Part shown: one piece after another, positions 1-5,414 of the stretch
Position numbering within the stretch: the stretch's first letter is position 1
How the letters are laid out: every line of letters starts with the position of its first letter
From: Verrucomicrobiia bacterium
GTDB taxonomy: Bacteria > Verrucomicrobiota > Verrucomicrobiia > Limisphaerales > UBA1319
Direction: 5' to 3'
Assembly (NCBI GenBank): GCA_017880715.1
Contig: JADGRT010000055.1
Span: forward strand, 1 to 10,962
Length of the DNA: 10,962 nt
Program-made: the position numbers and the translations under genes
Notes under the pieces: generated by a model
Seen by the model: only the letters and a program-made list of their open reading frames with translations
What the model was told of the DNA's origin: nothing
Databases searched by the model: none

Positions 1-192
1 AACACAAATCGTGTCGGAATCGACGAGCGTCAAGTGCCCGAAACCCGTGCGCACGAGCGCCTCGGCGCACCAACTGCCCACGCCGCCGAGACCAAAGACA
101 ATCACCCGACGGACGGCGATGCGGTCCATGGCGGGCCGACCCATCAACAGCGACGTGCGCTGAAATAAGGCATTGGGACTGACTTTCTTCAC
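1..192 (-). CDS. tcdA: tRNA threonylcarbamoyladenosine dehydratase (ThiF/E1-like), N-terminal part, cut by window edge
   Basis: Reading leftward from a GTG codon at 192, 64 codons stay open to the window edge. The product contains a Rossmann nucleotide-binding loop, FGLGGVGSW, at residues 35-43, followed by an AEAL-RTG-G-LTLVD pattern ending on an acidic residue. This is the ATP-binding start of ThiF/MoeB/E1-like adenylating enzymes. The preceding NALFQRTSLLMG segment resembles the R-F-x-R-x-x-L-x-G lead-in of TcdA (CsdL), which ATP-dependently cyclises the t6A base of ANN-decoding tRNAs in the cytoplasm. A TAA lies three codons upstream of the GTG, so the start cannot be much earlier; in-frame ATGs at codons 17 and 22 would remove part of the family lead-in. 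Only the N-terminus is visible, so MoeB or ThiF proper cannot be excluded, but the short N-terminal extension favours TcdA. Confidence 0.75.
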   Translation of the reverse strand, partial: MKKVSPNALFQRTSLLMGRPAMDRIAVRRVIVFGLGGVGSWCAEALVRTGFGHLTLVDSDTICV

Positions 193-262
193 AGATGCTT
201 ATTACCCTGACAGGTATGTGGGTTGTCAATATCCGGGTCAAATATTTCAATGAGACCGAATC

Positions 263-282
263 GCCGGGTCAGGGGACCCGGC
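263..282. repeat. GC-rich hairpin, 8-bp perfect stem
   Basis: GCCGGGTC (263-270), loop AGGG, GACCCGGC (275-282). The stem is perfect and the loop has four bases. No T-run follows on either strand, so a classical terminator is unlikely. A second hairpin of the same size lies 24 bp downstream, which suggests a REP-like dispersed palindrome. Confidence 0.55.
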
Positions 283-306
283 CTGCCGCATTTCCCCATT
301 TTGTAG

Positions 307-326
307 GCCCGGTGCCCCCACCGGGC
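307..326. repeat. GC-rich hairpin, 8-bp perfect stem
   Basis: GCCCGGTG (307-314), loop CCCC, CACCGGGC (319-326). It has the same stem and loop size as the hairpin at 263-282 and shares a CCGG core. It is followed by 'ggcgcacccatttttcg', whose T-run is too far from the stem for a convincing terminator. Confidence 0.55.
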
Positions 327-552
327 GGCGCACCCATTTTTCGCGGGCTCGGGAAGTCTGAGGCGGCCGCGCAGACAAAAGCCGCTTGAAAAAGCCGGGC
401 TGGCTCATCTGGAACAATTCCGGCCCGGGCGGCCGAATCCGACCCACCGGGTGAAGGATTTTGATTCGCATAAATCCGCGTAATCCGCGGTCGAAATGTC
501 AAATATCTTTGGCTAGCTTATTCAGGACAAAGGGTGTTACTTTTGAGGCACG

Positions 553-651
553 ATGTGTACGGTTAAGGAAATCGAAGCGCAGTTGAAAGCGAATCCCCAT
601 CGTTTTCCCGAAATTCGGGACAGGGACTTTGACTGGCATTTTCCGACATGA
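553..651 (+). CDS. Small ORF of 32 residues, possible leader peptide
   Basis: ATG at 553 is preceded by GAGG at 545-548, a plausible though closely spaced ribosome site. The product begins MCTVKEIEAQLKANPHRF and ends in FPT; I do not recognise it. The stop overlaps another ATG in the classic ATGA arrangement (ATG 648, TGA 649-651), which opens the frame of the downstream basic protein. An imperfect dyad, TCCCGAA-A-TTCGGGA, lies within it near 606-620. It may be a translated leader coupled to the next gene, or a chance ORF. Confidence is low. Confidence 0.2.
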   Translation: MCTVKEIEAQLKANPHRFPEIRDRDFDWHFPT

Positions 652-701
652 GCGGAAACCGGTCGGCCCACATCTATATTTCCGTAGAAGCAGCAAAAAA
701 T

Positions 702-1061
702 ATGAACAACAACAACCTATTAGCCAAACTCTCAGTTCAACAACTCAAACGCGCCTTGGCAATCAAACAAGCGATGGCAGACCTGGAAAAGGAACTCGGC
801 CAAATCTTGGGCGATGAACCAACCGCCGCGCGTCCCGCTCCGCGTTCCCGCAAGCGCAAGATGAGCGCGGCGGCCAGAGCTAGCATCTCGGCGGCTCAAA
901 CAGCGCGCTGGGCCGAACGAAAAAAGGCCGCCACGCCCGGAAAAGCCCTCCCCAGGAAAAAGGGCGAAATGAGTGCCGCCGGACGTGCCCGGATTACGGC
1001 GGGGACCAAGGCACGCTGGGCCAGATACAATGCCGAAAAGAAGAAGAGGGCTGCCGCTTAA
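702..1061 (+). CDS. Small basic protein with two C-terminal 'MSAA-R-x-ARWA' repeats
   Basis: A 119-residue cytoplasmic protein with no signal peptide or membrane segment. Residues 1-37 begin with four asparagines and form a likely amphipathic or coiled helix (LAKLSVQQLKRALAIKQAM, then LEKEL). Residues 40-53 are a Pro/Arg/Lys linker. Two related units follow: MSAAARASISAAQTARWAE at 54-72 and MSAAGRARITAGTKARWAR at 90-108, each preceded by basic residues. The motif recalls NUMOD3-like or other short nucleic-acid-binding basic repeats, and I recall similar small proteins from Verrucomicrobia, so nucleoid or DNA binding is a reasonable inference, not shown. The frame is open from ATG 648, but ATG 702 is preferred because the helix starts right after it and the 18 extra residues look non-conserved. 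No partner gene is obvious. Confidence 0.6.
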   Translation: MNNNNLLAKLSVQQLKRALAIKQAMADLEKELGQILGDEPTAARPAPRSRKRKMSAAARASISAAQTARWAERKKAATPGKALPRKKGEMSAAGRARITAGTKARWARYNAEKKKRAAA

Positions 1062-1540
1062 CTCCGCCGGTTGGGCCAAGACCCAGCGCGGAGAGGGTGA
1101 TTACTCGTGGGCGGAATGGGGCGATGTCCTTCGCGGTGCGACCGGTGGCAGGGCTGCGCTATCAGCGTGGTTTGGCGCGGAACGGAAACGCCGATTATCA
1201 ACTATTTAGATGCGCCCCCATTGCCCGTTCCGCTTGTCAAGGGGGTATCGATTTTGCCCAACGCAACGGCTCACCTGCAGCCATCGACGACCGGCCCGGT
1301 AAGAAGCAAATCGATTCCCGGACCCGTATGCGCACGGTCCAGAGCGCGCCGGCCAGATCGTCATTCACCCCGCGGTGATCCTCTGGCTGACAAGCGATGG
1401 CAAGTTCGATGTGGCGGCGCACGCCGCGAAGACATGGCCCAATCCATTTGTCAATCCCGGTTTACCATTATTCACGGCCTGACCCTTTTAACGCTTACTC
1501 GTCAATACCGGCGATGGGGACTTGGCAGTGCCCTAGCGAT
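1062..1540. other. Intergenic stretch without an intact gene
   Basis: This gap separates the small basic protein from the 3' end of the convergent protease gene. All frames are interrupted or lack recognisable domains. The best coding signal is the open run at 1303-1482 on the plus strand, listed separately as a possible gene remnant. No T-tailed hairpin terminator was seen for either neighbour. Confidence 0.45.
1303..1482 (+). pseudogene. Possible remnant: C-terminal tail of an unidentified protein
   Basis: After a TAA at 1300-1302, frame 1 is open for 59 codons to a TGA at 1480-1482. It reads much more like protein than the surrounding frames: RFPDPYAHGPERAGQIVIHP, then AVILWLTSDGKFDVAAHAA, then KTWPNPFVNPGLPLFTA. 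Balanced hydrophobic and polar spacing, an aromatic-rich ending and GC-rich third positions suggest a genuine protein tail. No start codon with a ribosome site precedes it, and the upstream frame is broken by stops at 1207 and 1300. I do not recognise the family. It may be a decayed gene whose 5' part was lost or frameshifted, or simply a fortuitous frame. Confidence 0.3.
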
Positions 1541-3502
1541 CTACCTGACCGTGAGCGAAACCGAAGTTCTTCGCTGCAGATTACCGCCGGTACCGGTAAG
1601 GGTGAGCGTATAGGTGCCGGAAGGCGTTCGGCCGCTGGTGCTTACCGTGAGCGTCGAGGAACCCGAGCCAGCTACGGACGAGGGATTGAAACTGACTTTG
1701 GCTTGACGGGGCAAACCGCTCACACTAAAATTGACCGTTGACGCAAATCCTCCGGATGCTGTCACAGTTACGTTGTAGCTCGTTGAACTGCCCGCGCTCA
1801 CTGTCTGCGAGGCGGGCGACGCCGAGAGCGTGAAATTCTGCGTCGAGGACGATGTTACCGTCAGGGAGACCGTCGCGCGATGCGTCAATGCGCCACTGGA
1901 GCCGGTGATCGCCAAGGTATAGGTGCCTGCGGTCGTGCTGCTGCTGGTGGACACTGTCAGGGTCGAGGAACCCCACCCGTTCACCGGGGTTGGGTTGAAA
2001 CTGGCGATCGTACCACTCGGCAGCCCGCTGACACTCAAGTTCACGGCTCCGGCGAATCCGTTTAGGGTGCCAATGGACACCGTGTAGGTCGTTTGGCCAC
2101 CGGCCGTGACCGACCGGGAAGCCGGGGTCGCGGAAAGGGTAAAATCCGGCGACGGCGGCGGAGCCCCACTGGCCAGAATGGCCCGGTAAACGTTTAAGCG
2201 ACCGCCGGTGGTCGTGAGTCCGTTCAGACTCGGAATCGCATCCACATTATTTAAGAGGGTGGATTTTAGGGTTGCCACCGGCAGGTTGGCCGTGGCCAAA
2301 ATCAGCGCCGCCGCTCCCGCGACGTGCGGGGTTGCCATCGAGGTTCCGCTCGCCCACGCATAACTGTTGCCCGGCCACGTGGACACAATGTTGACGCCGG
2401 GAGCGCCCAAGTGCACGGACGTTGCCCCGTAATTCGAGAAGGAGGCCAGCAAGTCGTCGTTGTCGGTGGCGGCCACGGCGATCATGTTGGGTGTGTGATA
2501 GCTGGCCGGATATTCCGGAGTTTGGTCAATGTTCAGCCCGCTGTTGCCTGCGGCCACCACGAAGAGAATGTCGTTGGCACCGGCCGTGTTGATCTCATTA
2601 AGCAGTGCCTGGGAATACCCGCCGCCACCCCAACTGTTGTTGAGTACGCGAAGGTTCACGCCAGCCAGTTTGGCATTGACCGCAAAGTCGATGGCGCTGA
2701 CGGCATCGGCCGTCGTGCCGCTGCCGCTAGCATCGAGAAATTTCAGACCCATGATCGCGGTCGTCCAATTGAGCCCGGCCACGCCAACGCCGTTGTTGCC
2801 CACGGCGCCGATCGTTCCAGAGACGTGGGTGCCGTGACCGTTGTCGTCCAGCGGGTCATAGGTTTTCGTGATGGCATTGAAACCGTGAGATCCCGCCGGC
2901 CCGCCGCCAATGCCGCCAGGATTCAGCCAGACGTTGGCCGCCAGATCGGAATGGTTGTAGTCGATACCCGTATCGACGACGCCCACCACCACCGAGCGCG
3001 TGCCGGTGGTCACGTTCCAGGCGTCGGTAGCCTTGATGTCAGCGCCTGGAACTCCGGTTATTCCCTGAATGTTCTGGCCGGTGTTGTTCCAGGCCCATTG
3101 CAGACTGAAATAAGGATCGTTGGGAATCACGACGGCATGCACGAGGTAGTTCGGTTCGGCGTACGAAACCAATCCTTCCGCTTCATACTCCCGTATGGCC
3201 TGATCCAGGTTATGGTGTCCGCCGATCTGGATGAGCCGCGCGTTGCCGAGGTGGCTGACCCGGTGCAGGGTTTGATCGCCGTGCGTGTGGTGGATTACAT
3301 CCTCCTGGGCATCCGCCACTCCGGCCTTGAACCCCACAATGAGCTGGCCCGGCACCCGGGGATAACGGTAATCAACGGGGGCGCCTTGGCTGGTCAGGAT
3401 CATCGCACCCAAGGCCAGGCTGCCCAAGCTGCCGAGCTTGACGAGGATCGCGCGGCGCGAAACCCGGAGGGTCCCGACCGGAAAAAATGCATGGATTTTC
3501 AT
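1541..3502 (-). CDS. Secreted subtilisin-like serine protease (S8) with two C-terminal Ig-like repeats
   Basis: 653 residues. An N-terminal export signal (1-41) has SRRAIL followed by a hydrophobic run and TSQGA, so it may use the Tat route. Residues 49-122 resemble an I9/fervidolysin-type propeptide (VPGQLIVGFKAG, then YAEPNY). The catalytic domain spans about 150-445: Asp177 in VVDTGID, His223 in NGHGTHVSG, oxyanion Asn320 in AAGN and Ser388 in GTSMATPHVAG, so the triad is complete. Two homologous ~97-residue beta-rich Ser/Thr-rich units follow (453-549 and 556-653), each opening with FTLSA-PAS and ending in SLTV. It should be an extracellular or envelope peptidase with adhesion or spacer domains. 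The gene is convergent with the left genes and divergent from the sigma-54 regulator. Start ATG 3500-3502 lacks a clear Shine-Dalgarno sequence, but no better start precedes the signal. Confidence 0.93.
   Translation of the reverse strand: MKIHAFFPVGTLRVSRRAILVKLGSLGSLALGAMILTSQGAPVDYRYPRVPGQLIVGFKAGVADAQEDVIHHTHGDQTLHRVSHLGNARLIQIGGHHNLDQAIREYEAEGLVSYAEPNYLVHAVVIPNDPYFSLQWAWNNTGQNIQGITGVPGADIKATDAWNVTTGTRSVVVGVVDTGIDYNHSDLAANVWLNPGGIGGGPAGSHGFNAITKTYDPLDDNGHGTHVSGTIGAVGNNGVGVAGLNWTTAIMGLKFLDASGSGTTADAVSAIDFAVNAKLAGVNLRVLNNSWGGGGYSQALLNEINTAGANDILFVVAAGNSGLNIDQTPEYPASYHTPNMIAVAATDNDDLLASFSNYGATSVHLGAPGVNIVSTWPGNSYAWASGTSMATPHVAGAAALILATANLPVATLKSTLLNNVDAIPSLNGLTTTGGRLNVYRAILASGAPPPSPDFTLSATPASRSVTAGGQTTYTVSIGTLNGFAGAVNLSVSGLPSGTIASFNPTPVNGWGSSTLTVSTSSSTTAGTYTLAITGSSGALTHRATVSLTVTSSSTQNFTLSASPASQTVSAGSSTSYNVTVTASGGFASTVNFSVSGLPRQAKVSFNPSSVAGSGSSTLTVSTSGRTPSGTYTLTLTGTGGNLQRRTSVSLTVR
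1544..1837 (-). repeat. Second Ig-like repeat of the S8 protease (residues 556-653)
   Basis: Copy two of a tandem domain, opening NFTLSASPASQTVSAG and containing VNFSVSGLP, SFNPSSV, GSSTLTVSTS and GTYTLTLTG. It aligns by eye almost without gaps to the unit at 1856-2146. Such domains occur as C-terminal spacers or binding modules on secreted bacterial enzymes. Confidence 0.7.
1856..2146 (-). repeat. First Ig-like repeat of the S8 protease (residues 453-549)
   Basis: Copy one of the tandem domain, opening DFTLSATPASRSVTAGG and containing VNLSVSGLP, SFNPTPV, GSSTLTVSTS and GTYTLAITG. It is separated from copy two by a six-residue Thr/Ser/Gln linker and from the protease by a Pro-rich hinge (APPPSP). 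Confidence 0.7.
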
Positions 3503-3519
3503 AGGGATGAAGGCTTTTT

Positions 3520-3590
3520 CGATTTAGTCGTACATTTGCTATACTTACACAATAAATAAAATACTCTAATTTTATTAAGATGGTGTCGAA
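3520..3590. promoter_or_regulatory. AT-rich divergent promoter region
   Basis: A conspicuously AT-rich island lies between the divergent protease and sigma-54 regulator genes, in otherwise GC-rich DNA. On the plus strand, TTTGCT (about 3534-3539) and TAAAAT are separated by 16 bp, a possible sigma-70-type pair for the regulator. On the minus strand, TTGTGT with downstream AT-rich hexamers could serve the protease. The exact boxes are guesses; the composition and divergent layout are what the sequence shows. Confidence 0.35.
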
Positions 3591-3633
3591 TCGGCCCGGT
3601 GTCAAGGGCGACCCGAAAGGGAGGTGCAAGTCA

Positions 3634-3720
3634 ATGGGGCGGGCGCCGCGCAACGGTGCGATCAGGTGTCCCGGCCCGACGATTTCCGCGGAAACGTTGG
3701 CTTGGCATGGCCAATTTTAA
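3634..3720 (+). CDS. Leader ORF of 28 residues upstream of the sigma-54 regulator
   Basis: ATG 3634 sits nine bases after GGGAGG (3619-3624), inside AAAGGGAGGTG, one of the strongest Shine-Dalgarno-like sequences in the window. The product starts MGRAPRNGAIRCPG and ends LAWHGQF. The stop (3718-3720) lies past the regulator ATG at 3707, so the two frames overlap by 14 bases, which allows translational coupling. I do not recognise the peptide, and it has no obvious run of one amino acid as in attenuators. It could instead be a relic of an upstream start. Confidence 0.3.
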   Translation: MGRAPRNGAIRCPGPTISAETLAWHGQF

Positions 3721-5173
3721 TATCGTCAGCGCCTCCGATTTTGCTGATAAAGAGGTCATGCAAACCAACAGTTTGACGGGTTTGAGCATCCTGGTGGTCG
3801 AGGACGAAGTGCTCCTGCGCAAGCAGATCGTCGCCGCGCTGGAGCGGCTCGGCGCCGATGTCACCGCGGCGGGCACCCTTCAGGCGGCCCGGCAATTCAT
3901 CGCCGACCTCGATTTCGATTTCGCGCTGCTCGATGTGAACCTGCCTGATGGCCTGGGCACCGACTTGCTCAAGGAAAAGGCGTTTTCCGCCAACACCGGC
4001 ATCCTCATCGCCACCGCCACCGGCAACGTGGCGGGAGCGGTCGAAGCCATCAAACTGGGCGCGCTCGATTATCTGGTCAAGCCGTGCGATCCGGCGGAAC
4101 TGCCGCTGATCATTGCGCGCGCCCGGCGAGTCCGCCAGACGGCGCGGCGCGATGAGCATGTCCGCCAGAGCGACGGGGCTTCGGAGTTTTTCTTTGGACT
4201 GGCCCTGAGTCCACTGCAAGCGCAGTTGGAAAAAATCCTCGCGGCCGACCGGCGGATGAGCGGCGCGCCGGCACCGGTGCTGATACAAGGCGAAACGGGC
4301 ACGGGCAAAACCACCATCGCCCGTTGCGTTCACCAGCAAGGTCCGCGGGCGGCGCAACCGTTAGTGGAGGTGAATTGCTCGGCGCTGCCGGATTCGCTGG
4401 CCGAATCGGAGCTGTTCGGCCACGAGCGGGGCGCCTTCACCGACGCCAAAACCGCACGCATGGGCCTGTTCGAGGCGGCGAACGGCGGCAGCTTGTTTCT
4501 GGACGAATTGCCGAGTCTCTCCCCCGCACTGCAAGCCAAGTTGCTAACCACTATCGAGGACCACAAAATCCGGCGGGTCGGCGGCAACAAACCCATCGAG
4601 GTGGACGTGCGGTTGATTGCGGCGACCAGCTGCGACCTTAAAGAACTGGTGGTGGCGGGCAAATTCCGCGAGGATTTGTTTCATCGGCTCGACCTCTTCC
4701 GTTTGCATCTCCCGCCGCTCCGGGATCGCGGGGAGGATATCGTGCGACTGGCGGAAAGGCTGTTGCGCGGACTGTTCAAACGGCATCGCCTGCCGGCGCG
4801 TGAAATATCGACCCTGGGCGCGCAAAGGCTGGTCCATTACGCGTGGCCGGGCAACGTTCGCGAACTGGCTCACGAACTGGAGCGCGCCATCGTCTTCGAG
4901 GAAGGCGAGCAGCTTCAGTTCGGGCACTTAACCGGCGCTGGCCAGGTGGCTCCGGCTGAAGCTGCTTTGCCCACCGGCGCATGGTTCAACGAACGCTTTG
5001 TTTTCCCCCCGGAAGGCTTTTCGCTGGAAGAGGCCATCAATCGAATCATCCAACACGCGCTTCGGCAGACCGGCAACAATGTTTCCGCGGCGGCGCGGCT
5101 GCTGGGGGTATCGCGGGATTACATCCGTTACCGGCTGGCGGATCCAAAAGCTCAGTCTCCAGGTGGGGAATAG
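3707..5173 (+). CDS. NtrC-family sigma-54-dependent response regulator (REC-AAA+-Fis HTH)
   Basis: 488 residues from ATG 3707. The receiver domain spans about 26-140, with acidic pair E32-D33, phosphoacceptor Asp76 in LLDVNLPDG, Thr103 and Lys125 in YLVKP. The AAA+ domain (about 165-410) has Walker A GETGTGKTT at 195-203, a sigma-54-contact loop reading GAFTDA (242-247) instead of GAFTGA, Walker B LFLDE around 263-267, FREDLFHRL with putative arginine finger(s) at 320-328, and WPGNVREL at 380-387. The C-terminal Fis-type helix-turn-helix is about 442-478 (NNVSAAARLLGVSRDYIRYR). It should activate sigma-54 RNA polymerase by ATP hydrolysis when phosphorylated. The frame is open back to a GTG at 3599, but that stretch looks non-coding; ATG 3758, eight residues before the receiver, is another possible start. 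A -24/-12 promoter lies just downstream, and a candidate partner kinase begins at 7174. Confidence 0.94.
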   Translation: MANFNIVSASDFADKEVMQTNSLTGLSILVVEDEVLLRKQIVAALERLGADVTAAGTLQAARQFIADLDFDFALLDVNLPDGLGTDLLKEKAFSANTGILIATATGNVAGAVEAIKLGALDYLVKPCDPAELPLIIARARRVRQTARRDEHVRQSDGASEFFFGLALSPLQAQLEKILAADRRMSGAPAPVLIQGETGTGKTTIARCVHQQGPRAAQPLVEVNCSALPDSLAESELFGHERGAFTDAKTARMGLFEAANGGSLFLDELPSLSPALQAKLLTTIEDHKIRRVGGNKPIEVDVRLIAATSCDLKELVVAGKFREDLFHRLDLFRLHLPPLRDRGEDIVRLAERLLRGLFKRHRLPAREISTLGAQRLVHYAWPGNVRELAHELERAIVFEEGEQLQFGHLTGAGQVAPAEAALPTGAWFNERFVFPPEGFSLEEAINRIIQHALRQTGNNVSAAARLLGVSRDYIRYRLADPKAQSPGGE

Positions 5174-5179
5174 TCCCCA
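5164..5179. repeat. Short hairpin across the regulator stop codon
   Basis: TGGGGA (5164-5169), loop ATAG, TCCCCA (5174-5179), with the regulator's TAG in the loop. A close relative, TGGGGGA-TG-TCCCCCA, sits 43 bp downstream, and both are followed by 'ac'. They look like two copies of one palindrome. Confidence 0.45.
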
Positions 5180-5206
5180 ACGGTTGCTGTCACTCCGCTT
5201 TCGGGG

Positions 5207-5222
5207 TGGGGGATGTCCCCCA
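5207..5222. repeat. Second copy-like hairpin after the sigma-54 regulator
   Basis: TGGGGGA (5207-5213) and TCCCCCA (5216-5222) form a G-rich stem, flanked by further GGGG and CCCC that could extend it with bulges. It might slow or stop read-through from the regulator gene, but no T-run follows, so a rho-independent terminator is not supported. Confidence 0.4.
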
Positions 5223-5238
5223 ACCACCCCACTTCAGA

Positions 5239-5315
5239 CATGCCATGATCCCATCTCAACGGGCTAAATGCCAGGCAGTTACCTGTACTATCGCCTGGTT
5301 TTCGATCATGGCATG
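5239..5315. promoter_or_regulatory. Nested inverted repeats over the sigma-54 promoter (candidate activator site)
   Basis: CATGCCATGATC (5239-5250) and GATCATGGCATG (5304-5315) are perfect 12-base inverted arms 53 bases apart. Inside lies a second pair, CCAGGC (5271-5276) and GCCTGG (5293-5298), 16 bases apart. The right outer arm overlaps the -24 element. The inner dyad is centred near -50 from the predicted transcription start, closer than usual for an NtrC-type enhancer, but it is the best candidate for binding by the adjacent regulator. An RNA or DNA structural role is an alternative. Confidence 0.45.
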
Positions 5316-5325
5316 CGACTTGCGT
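5309..5325 (+). promoter_or_regulatory. Sigma-54 (-24/-12) promoter for the small helical protein gene
   Basis: TGGCAT (5309-5314), five bases, then TTGCGT (5320-5325). The invariant GG (5310-5311) and GC (5322-5323) are exactly ten bases apart, as in the TGGCAC-N5-TTGCA consensus. Predicted transcription start is near 5335, giving an 80-base leader before ATG 5415. It lies directly downstream of a sigma-54 activator gene and upstream of a single-gene unit closed by a terminator. Confidence 0.75.
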
Positions 5326-5414
5326 AGAGAACAGGCACAACGGCCGACGCGGGTGAAGGCGCTGGCGGCAATTAAAAAGTAAAAAGCAACCACAGTCAAC
5401 AAAACGAAAGACTT

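Larger units (their letters stand above)
193..552. other. Gene-poor intergenic stretch with GC palindromes
   Basis: No credible gene is seen here. Short ORFs occur on both strands, but they read through palindromes and lack domain-like sequence. The stretch holds two perfect 8-bp hairpins (263-282 and 307-326) and an 'ataaatccgcgtaatccgcgg' type sequence near 468-490. That wording resembles intergenic filler I recall from verrucomicrobial genomes. The right end leads into a small ORF starting at 553. Confidence 0.5.

Noticed and set aside
195..389. Short plus-strand ORF across the left intergenic stretch
   Set aside because: It reads through both hairpins, has no domain and no convincing ribosome site.
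2324..3559. 411-residue plus-strand ORF opposite the protease gene
   Set aside because: It is fully antisense to a protease with intact catalytic motifs, and its sequence is Val/Gly/Arg/His-rich without a domain; typical shadow ORF in GC-rich DNA.
3599..3706. Upstream extension of the sigma-54 regulator from a GTG at 3599
   Set aside because: The extra 36 residues are Arg/Gly-rich and unlike any receiver N-terminus; the receiver fold begins well after ATG 3707.
3662..4357. 231-residue minus-strand ORF
   Set aside because: Antisense to the receiver domain of the sigma-54 regulator; Arg/Asp/Gly-rich with no motif.
5308..5382. 24-codon ORF starting MACDLRREQAQRP before the small helical gene
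   Set aside because: Its ATG lies inside the -24 element, upstream of the predicted transcript start, and it has no ribosome site.
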